Source: Opisthocomus hoazin
Lineage: Eukaryota > Chordata > Aves > Opisthocomiformes > Opisthocomidae
NCBI RefSeq assembly: GCF_030867145.1
Contig: NC_134415.1
Location: 72,817,300 to 72,881,299 of the forward strand
Reading direction: 5' to 3'
Length of the DNA stretch: 64,000 nucleotides
Below, piece after piece: positions 1 to 13,900 of this stretch (position 1 is its first letter; the number at the start of each line of letters is the position of its first letter). Both the position numbers and the translations under genes were made by a program. The notes under the pieces were generated by a model. That model saw nothing but the letters and a program-made list of their open reading frames with translations. It was not told the origin of the DNA and made no database searches.

Positions 1-1490
1 TGCTTGCTTGCTCTTGAAGAACAGATGCTGGTAACACAGGCATTTTTTAATGAACAAACCCATGAGAAATCTGGTCAAGAAACATATCCAACACAGAAGG
101 AATCATCAGCTTTCAGGACTGAAACTTTCTGATACTTCCTCCCAGTCACAGTCTGAACAGAACCCCAGTTAATTCAGGTTATTTACATGTCCAGGTACAT
201 TCAAGATCAGCCAGCGCAGATAGCTCTAAAGAGTTTACATGCCCACCATACCTTCTCCAAGCACAGAATTTAAAACATAGGACTGCCCACTGTGCATCAT
301 TAATGGCATTTCTAAACATTAGTGCCACTGGAGGATTTGTTTCTGAATGCAAATTTGGCAAACCAGCCATTTCCTCTGTGGATGACTGATGCATGACAAA
401 TCTGAGGTATCTGCATCTACAGTTGTGAATACTGCAGACTTAGAAGTTGTCCGGAAATATTCTGTTAAATATTTCAAGCTTGGGTGGAAACAAAACCAGA
501 AAGTTCCTCAACAGCTATAGTAAAGTCTTTAATCTCCTGACAATAAAGACTCAGCAACTGGAATTGCCTCATAATCACTTCTACAACTCCAGTTACTCTG
601 GAATAATATAATCCAGAGTAGGGTCTGTATAGTATTATATTGACCAAAGGTTCCAAAGGCATAGCTCTTGATGTGACAGAAAAATGGGTAAAGGTCCTTC
701 TTGATTATACACACTAGATTAATGGCCTTCTTAATATTATCATCTTGTGCACATATTTAATCACAAGAGGAGGAAGAAGTGTTCTGTGCAATTGTAAATT
801 CATACATGTGATAACCTTCACATTAAGTACTAGACTGCACTATGAAAAAAGAAACCTGAGAAACACCACAAGTGCATGTTTATCTGTGCTGCACAGAGAA
901 TGTATATGCTATGGCTAATTAGTGATGTTGATCAATTTAAACCTGATTTATGATCTGCTGCAAAATTTCATACCAGGAGACTACTTGATAGCAGTACTAA
1001 TGTAGATAGCTCTGTCATAAGAAAAAAGAAAACACTTTGTGCTGGGCAAACACACACATTCTGAAAAAATGCATTAAGTATTTACAGGATGGAGGTTTGT
1101 GTTCCACTAAGTCACTTCCATGCTGTAATTAGAATATGCCCCTGGACAGAGGTGGTTTCAAGGGGTTAAGAAGGAAAAGGAAACTTGGCACAGGGAGATA
1201 GCTAATACTGGCATCACATCAACAACATAACTGCACTCTAGTCTCAGCAAATGAGGGTTTTGCAGATTTCAGATTGCAAATTGTGACAGCAGATGGTTGA
1301 AACCTGCCCCCATACAAATCCCATGCCTGAAATGGTATTGCCTACGTTTACACACCCTGAGAAAAGAGACTTGGATTTCCAAAGAACTGAGTAACTCCTC
1401 CTCCCACATACTGGGATGCCTGTTACAGAGGGCACAGGACACTTGAAACAACAGCAACGTATCTGGCTACTATTACATAGCCAATAAACT
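1..1490. other. AT-rich sequence downstream of SMPDL3A, no gene seen
   Basis: Only short scattered open frames are present, with no recognisable protein, splice-site-flanked exon or CR1 signature. A TGCT-type short repeat starts the window. It is probably intergenic sequence beyond the SMPDL3A poly(A) site. Confidence 0.5.
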
Positions 1491-1674
1491 TTTATTTAGA
1501 TGTGGAAGGAAAAGATGTTTATAGGAAGAAAGATCTAGGGAGATTTATTGCTCCCCTGAAACTCAGAGAAGTGCCACAGGCTCCTTGTCAGCATGCCAGT
1601 GCTTGAGCGAAAGGATGAGCAGGTTCTTTAAATCACAGGCTAAAGTCAGTATCAGCACAAATTGCACGGAGACT
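1491..1674 (-). other. SMPDL3A: SMPDL3A 3'UTR with candidate poly(A) signals
   Basis: Two minus-strand AATAAA hexamers follow the stop codon, at 1549-1544 and 1496-1491 (TTTATT on the plus strand). Either could end the transcript, giving a short 3'UTR of about 150-200 nt. Which one is used cannot be told from sequence. Confidence 0.5.
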
Positions 1675-1986
1675 TCATCTCCACACTGCTTCCCGATTGA
1701 TGCAATCTGTGTATGAGGAGTAATCCAAATATTGGATTGCACATATTTGGCAGGTCTTGCACCCCTCTTCACAGACAATGGTTTTGTCATAACTCACAAT
1801 GAAATTACTGTAATACTGCTCAAACAGTGCGCTGTGTGGCACAGAGAACTGCTTGGCCATTTCATATAGGCTTTCTGGCTTCAAGTCTTCAATGCCGTAA
1901 GCTTTAGTCAGGATGTATTCTAATTTCCAGTTTGATTCATTGTTCTTGTTGGCGTCTCTGAGGTCCAAGTAAAACTGCCAAAGATC
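1675..1986 (-). CDS. SMPDL3A: SMPDL3A coding exon 8 (Cys-rich C-terminus and stop)
   Basis: A T-rich tract and CTGTAG form the acceptor before GATCTTTGGCAG. The 312 nt encode residues 351-453 and the TGA at 1677-1675. The segment contains WKLEYILTKAYGIEDL and the cysteine cluster CEEGCKTCQIC, the C-terminal domain of this phosphodiesterase family. The extreme C-terminus (REAVWR) is the most divergent part. Confidence 0.95.
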   Translation of the reverse strand, partial: DLWQFYLDLRDANKNNESNWKLEYILTKAYGIEDLKPESLYEMAKQFSVPHSALFEQYYSNFIVSYDKTIVCEEGCKTCQICAIQYLDYSSYTDCINREAVWR

Positions 1987-4900
1987 CTACAGTTGAAAAA
2001 AAAAAAAAAAGAATGAAAAAATAGGCACGGCTGTATTGCTTTCTTCCCTGGTTCATTAAGTCTGTGGAGTGATATATTGATTAGGAAGCTGTCGCTCCTC
2101 ATTATTCACAAGTGAACAGAAGGTCACGTCCCACCCCAAGAGCTGGGCTTACACCCAAAGCTGGGACTCGCAGTGCGGTAATGGCGGGGGGATGGGGAGG
2201 CGAAGGAAGAGGAGCCACAAAAGGCAGCAGTGGCAGCGTTAGAGGTCTTTCCCGGCCAAACCGTAAACCAAACTCCACTGTCCTCACATCTGCTTTAGGA
2301 GTGGGGCAAAATGGCGAGAACCATCTTTTCTGCAGGCATTGCTTGAGGGGCAGAACGGACAGAAAAAGAACAGCCGAGGGAGAATTTAAGGGAAAGGGAG
2401 AGAAGAAGATGCAGGAGTGAAATCTGCACAAGAAAGGAGCAGTCTGTATTAGCATAGGTCTCCACAGAGAAACCCCAGTCCCAGTAAAGCTGCAGGATGC
2501 GCTGTCACGGAACTTCACCAGGTCAAGATTTTACCCTAAATGACAGAGAGAATATCCGAGTCATTTAAAGACAAATAATTATACAGGATTCACTTTATCT
2601 CCAAAAATCACATAAGACTAAAGAACAGAAGTATTCTACTTTTTTCCTTCTAAATTTATCTATAATTTCCTATAAAAGGTATAAACTCTATATAGGAAGG
2701 TGCAAGATTATGAAAGATATCACATGGTTAAAAGTGCTTTTCTTCATCTGCTCTTCTACACCCTTTAGAAGCATTTCATGGACTGCATCCCAAAGCTCAG
2801 GCTTTCACCAGCAAAAAACATTGGTATGTAAACAAGACAAGGATTTAGGTGAATCTTCTTCACGGTTGCAGAGCTCCCTGCAAATAGTTTCAGGATTCTG
2901 CCCAGCAAATTTCTGACGGTCTCTGACTCTACAGCGTAAGAATATTCCATAGAGAACAGGAAGTACTGGGTAGTCCTGAGGCACAGAAAGACTGAGCAAG
3001 ATCACTCTCAGATTTCCTTTCCTTTGCCCACGAAGAAAAATAAGGGTAAGCACCAAAGTTCCACCAATAGCCATAATACTACAAAGGCTGACACCTCGCT
3101 GTAATTTTTAACGACACTATATTTAAAGTCTTGAACAATGCTTTAAAATTTTTACTTACCAGCAAGCTATAATCAAGAAGATCATATTGATACAATCTGA
3201 CACCAGGGTTATTGGACTCCATTTGCCATACATTCTTCACTGGGGTTACAGCAGGTGCCACAAACAAGGAATTTACTGGCTTTTCTGGAGGGAGAAGGAA
3301 GGTGAGGGAACGGTTTCCTTTCAATCATTTCTTTCTCAAATAAATGTTTTCGCGGGGAACCAACACAGCAAGAACCAAAGTGACTGGCTTAGCTATATTA
3401 GCGGTTTTTTGCCCCTGGATTAACTGTATCACTGTGACCTCCTTCTATATACTTCCACTGGACAGACCAAAACCTGTGTAAAATACCGTGGTACACATTC
3501 CAGTGTGTACCAGTTAAGTTTGTCTATACTAAAGGCTTCCCACCAATTCAACTACCTGGTCTTGCCCCTTTGTAAGGTCTCTGTATTTTGCATGTTTCTA
3601 CTGAAGAAATATTCAAAGCTTTTAGTTGCTGTCTCCATGCTACATTTTACATGTATGTATTTTTTGCTTTATGTATTTATGATGTTGTTAGAAACACCAG
3701 GGTATCACCACCTAACACTGACTTCACTCATCTAGACTAGCCCAGCACCCAGTATGTGAACACCAATCTTTACAGCAACTGAAACATGAGGATATACACG
3801 GGTTTTAATTACAATATGCAGGTAAGTATACTGAGAGCTTCTCTGCAGAACATAAAAGAAGCCCAAACTATTCCTTTCTCTGACAACTTTACAGCAGTGA
3901 AATCACAAGGCCAGTCTCCACGTAAGAGCAGAAGCTTTGAAAGCTTGGAAATCAGTACATAAACAGATAAACACAAACTGTATTCAGCTACATTTCACTA
4001 TTTAAATATTGTCAAAAGACGCAAAATTATTAAAATAATTTGGAAGCAGTTACTTGCACATGCAAACTGTAATGACAAGGCACCAAGATCAGTCTGTCCT
4101 CAGTGAAAACTGCAGTAGAGGTGATGATTTCATGCACAAAAGGGACAAGGTACAAAAATATGTAGGTATAAGACTGCCTTGAATACCATTTAAAAAAAAA
4201 AAAAAAAAAAAGCCAGTTCTTTCACTAGGGCTGGATTCCTTTTTACTGGAGATTAATTCCATGATAATGCCATGTAAAAAGGTAAATGATTTAGAATACT
4301 GTTACCCCAGTCAGCATCCTGGGCATTGCTTTTCTGAGTTCATATAAAACATAGATAAAAAGCCAATTGATATTTGGCTATTTTACATACACCAAAGCAA
4401 CGGACCTCTCACTGTTTTATGGTACAGACACAAATATTTAATCAGTTACTTCTTAGAAATCTTACGTTACATTGCTCCACACGGCCATGCCCATGCTTAA
4501 AACTAAAGGATTTCAAAGCAATGAACAAACTTTTCAAACCCGGGTGCTTTTCTTGAAGGAAAATTAGCTGATCTCAGAGATGCAACAGGCAGAGACTTTC
4601 TTTCCCCTGCCTCCTGCTTACCCTTATCTTAATTAACTTTGAAGCAGCAGGGAACTCAGCAGAGAGGCACAGTAATGATGCAGGAAACACAAGAACATAG
4701 AGCATGTCTAGTTGGCTTGAGAACATTCTCTTTGACACATTACACAATAGCAACTGGCCAGTATAATTTGCCCGTGTCACTGAGAGAGTAGAGAGGAAAG
4801 ACTAGAAATTCTTGTCTAGGCATAAGCACTCATTAAAAAAAAAAAATAGGAAGTCTGGTAAGTCTCTTCTGACTTCAACAAAAAAAGACAGTCTGCCTTG

Positions 4901-7900
4901 CAAGGTTCTCTTTAGAAAAAAAATCAGAGCGTGTGAGGCTTCAATTCTTGTAGATAAATAGCAATATTTCCCAATTTCCTTTTTCAATTATTTTGTAACA
5001 GAGGCTGACTAGTAAGAACATACAAGAAAGTACTAATTTGTTTCTAATCAAGAAGAAAAAGATGATGGATTCAACAAGCATCATTACCTTCTTCATCCAG
5101 GAGGACCATGATACTATCTCTATGTGTATGTCCAAAAAACTGCCCTGCAATAACACTACTGTATTTGCGAAAAATCTTTACCAGTCTCTCATTGTAATAC
5201 TCTCTGATAGCTGTAGTATTCCTTGCATACGGCAAGTATCCTACTGGTACATGTCCTATTATATATACCTAAGGAATTAGATACAGAAAGCACAATTAGC
5301 ACCTTCATTTGAAACTTATGCTTTTAGCTGTAACTTGGAAATGATTACGACAATTTAATAGCAATGCTTAGAAATGGCATTCTGAAACCTATAAATCATG
5401 ACAGTTACATTATACAAAATACAAAGAGTAACAATATTTAAATTCATAGTGAGAAAAAATAAATAGTTGGGGATTTTTTTAGTGAATTCGGTATATCCCG
5501 GGGAAAAAAGTTCCAATAAATCTATATGTGACTTTAGGCCAATGGAAAATTTGATCAATTATTTCAAATGAAAAAATAAGTTACCAGGGCAAGACTTGTG
5601 ATTTGGCATCTCAAGGGGGTAGTAAGGAAAACTGATGTTAGACTATTACAGAGTCCGTATGGTCAGAGAGTCACCAGAAACATGAAAGAACTGGTTTAAA
5701 CCCCTCTTTCTGAGGTCCAGACTTGGTTCCAACCGCACATACCAACTAATATGCTGCAGGGTTTTATGAAGAAGGGAAAACTCTCCTTTCTCCCAACTGT
5801 AACATAATATTTTTTAAATTACAACACTGTAGCAAAATGTAAACATGTTTCAAACTAAATACTTCTTCTGGTCACATGCTGATCCAGTCCCTGCACTAAT
5901 CAATCAAACGTGAGTCAACCATTTACAACCTCACTGCACAACTTAAGTATTATTAGACAATTTATTATAACACTCAAATCATAGAAATTGCTGCAACTTG
6001 GCTAAGTTTTGTGGTTGACAAACTCTTTTCTGATTTCTATTTTTGATACTTTTAATTATGTAAAAATGTAAATGAAATATGCTAGCTTTTATCTCAGGTC
6101 AAGGGTGCACATTTTAAAATTAAAGGCTATAAGTAAAACAAGTCAGAAACAAAAGTGAAAGTATTAAGTATTCTCATCCTGGCTTCTACAGTATTTTACA
6201 CAGTAGGAAAGAAAAGGTGTTTCACTGTATAATTTGAGAAACTGCATTCAACTATTTTATTAATTGTTGTAGTATAATGTGCATATTCAAGGAAGAATTA
6301 TTAAAAAACCACAAAATTTTGCAGTATCTTTGGCAGTATCAATATTCTTCTAGAATCATGTTTATATTTTCATTGTCTCTACTTTTTACTTTTTTTTTCT
6401 TTCTTTACAAAGTTTAAACAATAATGTTGATGTGTTCTGTTCGCAGCCCCTACCTTTTCCTCCTTTTGTGAAGAGGTTTCTAGTATTCCCTCCAGCCAGA
6501 CAAACTGGTTGGCTGGGTCAGTGATATTCACAGTTACACTGTTGGGGCTGTAATATAAATTTGTGTTCAGACTGATTATCCTGAGTGGTTGAGAGCTATC
6601 ACTGGATTCAAACAGCTGTGTGTAGAAGCCACCTGTGAAAATAACACCAATGTCATCTGAAAAATGAAAGGCTTCAAAGCACGACTTTAGAATGAAAGTA
6701 CAGCACTGACAAAATACCCAGCCTTACTCAGAATCACAGAATCACAGAATAGTAGGGGTTGGAAGGGACCTCTGTGGGTCATCTAGTCCACCCTCCTGCC
6801 GAAGCAGGGTCACCTACAGCAGGCTGCACCATGCATCACCTTATCACAACAGAACATCTTAAGAATCTGTTTTCAGCAACATTTTAGTAGCAGAAGTTGA
6901 CACTGAATTTTTTACGAATTCTTGCCTGTAATTGCCTTTCTGTTTATTTGACAGTTTTCAGATGCAATTATCCAAGTGACATACACAAAGTGCCCCGTAA
7001 CATTTCTTCCACACTGAGAGATGCAGTAACTATTAAAAAGTCCGCACTTCTTGAAATACTGCAAACATAGAGGTTCCTCCAGAAATAACTGAGTTGAGTA
7101 ACCTTGTACTTTGAAAGTCATTTAACTTCAGACTGGAATATGATGAAAAACAAAGATGATGTTTTTCAGTCCAAGCTCCTAAAACCCTCCATGGCATGCA
7201 GAGCTTCTTCAATGGGTGCAGTTTCATAGTTCATGGACTTCAGTGGAGCCATGACAACAGAGCTGTAACAATATAGCTTAGCTTAATGTCTGCCTCTTTG
7301 AGTTTCATTTTTCCTGTCAGAGTTTCTACTTCCACTCTTATCCAGAGTTCCTGCTCATTCAGGACACAAAAACACCAATTAAACTGCCAAATCCCTAACG
7401 TTTTTGGAAATTGAGTTGAACTTGTCAGTCCTTTGCTAAAAAGAAAAACAGTAGTTAGGATACCAGTATTCTCCCAGTTTAGTAAGTTCAACACAAATAT
7501 GATGCAATTAATAGTACAATCACCAAGACTACACGCTATCATAACTTCCACAAATATGTGCCTATTCAATATGCTCTGAAATACATATAGTATCAAAACA
7601 GAAACAACATTTAATCAGTTTTTTTTACAACCATATTTAAATCTTCTCATCTATCATGCATCTTAATCTAAAAAGTATTATGATTCACATGCATTGCTAC
7701 AAAGCCAGTAAGACTGTACGTGTTACAAGAAGCAATAATTATTGCATCAGAAGAGAATAAATGTACCTTGAAGATAAGCATTGCTATTCAAAAAGACAAG
7801 TAACTTCTTCCAGGAGAAGTATTACACATAATCCATTGTGCTGATTCACCCTATGAGACTTAGCTAAACAAACAAGACAAGTCTATAGAAACATTAGTTC

Positions 7901-10900
7901 TCTAAGCCCTAGCTTTACAATGCATTACTGTCGTATTTTACCTTTTCTGAAGGTATTGATTGCTTCATCAGTTAGCCAAGGTTTCCAGAAATCTGCTACA
8001 GCATTGTAAACTTCACTGGTAGTTACAGGAAGCTGATCCTGTGAGAGAGCAGAACCTGCCTAAGCCTTAGCATTCAGATACACAGACCAAACTAAAAAAA
8101 ACTACTAAATTATCCCACCTGCCCTCTCATGTAACACTTAAGTGTATCCAGTCATTACCAAGAGGAATTCAAGAAAGGAAAAAAAACCTGAACATCCAGT
8201 ACTGCTGATCAGGAACAAATGCCTGAACTTCATCAGAATTGACTGCGTGGCCTTGTTAACGCATTGATAAACTAATGCCAGAAATATTTCAGGCCTTAGG
8301 AGCACAGCAGAGTGGAAAACCATATACTCTGCAAAATTAATAAACACATAAACTGAAGACTCAAAGTCTAAAAGTAAAGTCTCCTGGAGGAAAAGCTTGA
8401 ACATAAGCTTCTTCTATAGGAGGTGAATTTTTCAAGCAATTTGGGGTTCACAGCAGCTCTGCAAAACTCCACCAAGGCCCTCAGAAACACTCTGGTGAAA
8501 TTCACAAATACTTCCATGATATCCTGTAGTTCTAGTAACAAAGCACTTACAACAGAAAGAAAAGTTTTGCCAGTGTTTTCTCCCACTGGCTCTAATTAGG
8601 ACTCCTCAGTCTGAGCCAAGCAATGCCCAAGCACCACAGCCTGATAAGAGCCATGCTCGCATCTAACCCTGACAGCAAGACCCCAGGCTGTCCTTGCCTC
8701 TCCTAAAATATCTGCTTGGATTCTTGGTGCTAAAACTAAAGAACAGAGGTCGAAAAATAGGAACAGTCTTACAGTGCATGTTTTCTTAAACATAAAATTT
8801 GACCTTTCTAGGATCTTTGAAACTGAACCTACGTTATTAAAGGCTTAGGCACTAAGTCTCTGTCTAGGAGCAGTGCAATCAGAAGACTGTTCAGACATTT
8901 GTTGTTCACAGCGCACAGATACGAGTTATTAAGAAAGCTTTGAGCAGTACCAGATCAGCCAGAGCTAACAGTCACTAACAGACAGAGCAAAACCTGATCT
9001 CAGATAAGAGGCCATGTAACGGACTCAAGGTGGTTTGGACCCAGACAAGTCAGTGCTCTGTGAACTTGCGGATTAGACAGCAGTTCGGGAATTTGTTTTA
9101 AGCAGGGGCAAGCATGTGAAACAAGTAAGACTGTGCAGAAAGACCAAGGTCACAATACACGATCTGAAAGGTACCCCAATGGTTGATTAACCCGAGTAGT
9201 ATTTTGAATAGGCTTTGCAAGAGAAATCACCCAAGACTGTTAAATTGTTAAGACGGACAGGTCAAAACACAATAGCAAGCAATAAAATTCTTCTATGCAT
9301 GGTGAGCGCGCGGCTTTCACACTTGCTCTGGAACAGCCTACAGTGTATGGCTTCCAGTCTATGGGACGTTTGCCAAGCAAGTCCACATGAAAAACAGAAG
9401 TGTCACAACAACAACAACAAAAAAATCCAACAACCTGAAATGACCCCGGAGTGGGGAATTTCTGATCCCACGGTCTTTTTCAAACAGTAACAGAAAAGTA
9501 TGTCAGCTCTGCGCACTGGTGAAGCTTGCCGTCCCAAAGCAAAGCATCACAGAAACACTCCTGTACAGTTTTGTGCAGAGGGAGCTACAACAGTCACTCC
9601 AATCACCAGCCTGCTTCAAAACAGTATTTGCTGCCCATCTGCCCCTCCTGACCATCTTTCTTCTATCTTCAGATTTAATTTCACAAACAAAACTCTTTAT
9701 TCATTGGAAAAGTCACTACATTCTTTGTCTACAAGGTTACTGTATACAGGTTTTTCCTTCTGTATCAGAGGAGACTGCTGAATGACAACTATTCTCTGTT
9801 ACAACTTTTTAAAAAACAAAACAAAATGAAAACAAATCACTGAGTGAGACTTCAGTTAAGGTGTTATTTCTCAAATTACTTTACCAGTGGTCTCTGGTCA
9901 ACCAACCTGGCTGCCTGTCAGTGCATATGACAAGCTGAAGCTATGCTACCAGAGTAAGAACACAAGAGACTGAAGTCCCAGCTTGGTTTGTCCACTCGCA
10001 TTTCCAAGACATGTTTAGCTCTTATTTTGCCCCTCACATTTCCCTTTCCCCTCTCTAAGCACCTCTGTTACTCCCTGGTTTGGGAATCACTAACTCCAGC
10101 AATGATACAGGCAAGGACACAATCACCTACTACACCAAGATACACCCTGATCAGCCTAATCAATAACACAGAAAGCTGGAATAAAACTCCTTTGGGGTGT
10201 GAAGGGCTGTTACTGAACTCCCATTAGGGATTTCAAACAAAACATTTCAGCTGACCTGCTCCATGCCCCTTCCGATCCCCTCAGCTCCAATGACAGAATT
10301 TGCTTCTCAGTTCTGCGTGCTGCCAGATCAACCCGCAACATGCTTTAAAAGACACATGAAGCAACTGTTTACTTTTGAGCTATGCCAAGAACAATATTCA
10401 ACAGAACACTGAAAGTAAAAAAGCACTGTCCTCAGCTGCAATGGCACACATATCCAGTAAGTCATCAACGCAAATATTTCTCAGTGTCCAATAAAGAAAG
10501 AAAAAAAAGACATATTTTTAATAATATTGGCAAAACTATGGGAACACTACAAAAATTCTGCCATTAGTCTGATTAAAAAAACCCAGTGATGTCAGCAGGC
10601 AGATTTCCAGTAGGCCTTTCAGTAAGCCTTGAATCTCTCCATGGTCTCCCAGATCCATTAAGGACGTCATTTCCGTTAGATTAAGTTATCGTATACACAC
10701 GCATGACTTCACAAGACAAAAAGAAGCGTGTATTAACTACGATGAGACCTGGTGGTTCTAAGCCATGAGGAACGATTAGCAGTAAATTTGCACGACCTCA
10801 GGCAATGTACAGATTTCACCTGGCATCAATGTTTCCTTAGGTAACTTCACGCACACACAGAGATGTACTTTCTGTTCTCGACTGGAACTATTTATAATTT

Positions 10901-13900
10901 TAAATGCTAACTGGAGAACTGTAGAATACTGTTTCCAGAATAATTAGTTACACAAGTTTTTCTTATTATTTTTCATATTTTTCACACCTTCTTTCTGAGG
11001 GGTTAGGATCATGCTCAATATGACACAGAAACAAATTCCTAACTTGTTTTACCTGTGGCCAGTAGTCGTGATTGCCCAAGGCCGGGAAAACCTGAAGGTC
11101 CGGAAAGAAATCACGAATTGTAGAACTCATATTGCCAATGATGCTAATGACCAACTTTGTGGAGAGTTCTTTTACAGGAACGTGAGGAGGGCTATCTCTG
11201 CAAAAAGGAAAAGGCTTTATCAACAAAGGTTTATCAGCCCCATAAGGAAAGGCAAAAAATTCTGCAAACAGATCGACGCTGTAGCATGTAAAACTACTAT
11301 AGACTCTTTAATTAAAATCACAGAATTGCCTGAAAGACTCTCTGCAAAAGCTTTTTTAAAAAAAAAACACACGGGTAGACTAATGTTTATCCTATGATTC
11401 ACTTTTATCATAACTAAGGTTTCTTAGAAATTAAATTAAATCAACTCCATCATTTTGAGCTACTGTGCAGTTTGGGTTATATATCTTCTGTCATCTGCAC
11501 AACCTTATAAGTCTATTGTTCTCCTTTTAACAACATCCTGTTGAAAATTAAGTACAGTAAGTGACATAAATTGATCATTCGTCTTTACATATTCATAGTA
11601 TGTAAAGACAAGTGATATATAAATATTTCCCCCAGCAAAATTAAGTGACGTAACATATATGACCTTTCCAGGAAAAAAGACCCCGTCACTGATAAACAAA
11701 CTAGTTCTCACAAACACTCACTAATCTCTCTGATAAATTATCCATTGATGTATAGCACAAAACATTATGTGATTGTAGAACGCAGAATTTTGCTATGGCA
11801 GAAGGGTAAATTCATGCTATCTTTTATGAATACCTAGAAAGTAACGGTACCAAGGGCATGGTACCATTGAGCTACTCATCTGCCTCCCTTTCACACTTCC
11901 TTCCCCACTCCCACTGCTAAGGCGCACAAAGCCTCAGAGATAACGTCTGTGTGAGAGAGAGGGTATTATTATGCCCTTTTTCTAATAAGGAACATCAGCA
12001 CAGAAGAAGTAAACGTTTTACTTAAGAGGGGACTGCACACATCCAAAATACTCCAATGAAGGACTGTGAAACCACACTTTCTTTATACGCACATGCAGCT
12101 ATGAGTGATAGTAATGGAGCGAGACAGCATCTACGACACTGCTATCCTTCCCCTGCCAGCCCCTGATCTAGAATTCATACAGGCACTGAACCTGAATGGT
12201 AACTTTCTACACTTAAAAAAAAAATACATACATATTGCTTGATTCTAGTTACCTCTTACAGAACTAAATAAAAAGCGTTATCTTCTAAAAACAGATGCAC
12301 TTTCCACTTAATGACCTTAAGACCTACAAAATCCAATACCTCCCATAGTAATTCATTCCAGTCCATTATTCCTCTGACATTTTTTTGCTCTTTCCACTTC
12401 CCACCCCTCCCTGCACCATTTCTATCAACTTCCACTAATACAGTCATGTGGTAAATGTCCCAATGCACGGTCCAACAATATCCAGAAATGATTACAGAGA
12501 TCAAAATCTGCTCCTGAGGCCTTATATTCTCAGTCTTCCACCAACTCGCCATTTGAACAACTAAAGGAAGTGGCATTTGTGAGATACTGAACTCACATCT
12601 GTTGGTGCAAACATAAACTTGTGAATTACTGCACTACATGGTTATCCAGCTGTTAAAAGCTTTAACCGCAGAGTGACCTGAACACTTACCCTGTCCAAAT
12701 CATGAATGAAACCTGCTGTTCTGAATCCTTCATGAATGCAAATGCTGACAAAATCAGTTGATATGGAGAATCGCATAAAAAGTCTCCAAAAGGGCCTGGG
12801 TTAGAGGCATTGGCTCCTTTGGAAGAAGCACAAACTTTGGTGCGATCAGGGGTAATGTGGTAAGTCGGATCTAAATGTAGGTCAGATACATGCCAGAACT
12901 GCCCTGTTTTCAGAAAACAAAGATTAAAGAAAATGCATTATTTGCATTTGAAATGGATATACATGGGTAACCCCAAGTTTGCTCCAGTTTGTCTATTGCT
13001 ATTCCTCTTTCAAGTCTTGAAGAGGAGAATAAATTTAACAAATTGTCGATTAGCCTGTCTGATAAGTGTGGGCGAGTTCTGCATTCCTGACAAGAGTCCT
13101 TCACATAGTCTGCTCAGAAAAACTGAAAACAGAAGCAGAGGCACAGGTTTAAGCTACTCAGCAGAAAATGAAAGGAGGTTGGCAGGGAGTGGAAAATCAG
13201 CTCCTTTTCATTAATAGCAATCTGGAAACTGGAGAGCAGAAGAGACGACAGGAGGACTTCTCCACTCCACCTGAAAAGAGAGGGAGTTGAATTTTAATTA
13301 TTTTTCCCAACCTTCCCTGGCTGGAAGCTCCTGTAAAAGATCACAGCCTAGGAAGAAACGCAAGAAACAGCATGCATGCAAAAATTTCCAAGCTCCTCTT
13401 CTCCCCAGCAGGCAGGGCAGCAGAGCCTGGGCTTTTCACCAGAGAGAGGTGTGTCAGCCTGGCCTACTCACTGCTTTCCAGGCTGACAGGTTCTCTGCCA
13501 CTGTTGCTTTGCACTGCACAGAAAAAAGTGGCCAAGAAGTATAGGAAGATGGTGAACAAGATGAATTAAGCCTGTGCGAGACTACCAGCCTTCAAGTTTC
13601 ACGTGAAGTATGAGTAACTTCTTTCTCCCCGTTTCAAAGCGCTTGGGAAAGGCACACACATATCTGGGGTAGTGGTTGTGAAACCGGGACAGACAGAAAT
13701 CGACCTTTCCCAAGGCCACAGGCTCGCTCTCTGGCAGTGCAGGCACCACACGGCTGGACGCTGTCGAGTTCTGTTTCGGGAAGCGAAGACCAGCAGCAAG
13801 CTCCGACATCCGTGGAACGACTGAGTCCCGCTCAGGGGAGACGGCCAAATGCCCGGACGCCGCTGCGGGCTGGGTCCGAGGCCCGGGCGGTCACCGGGAA

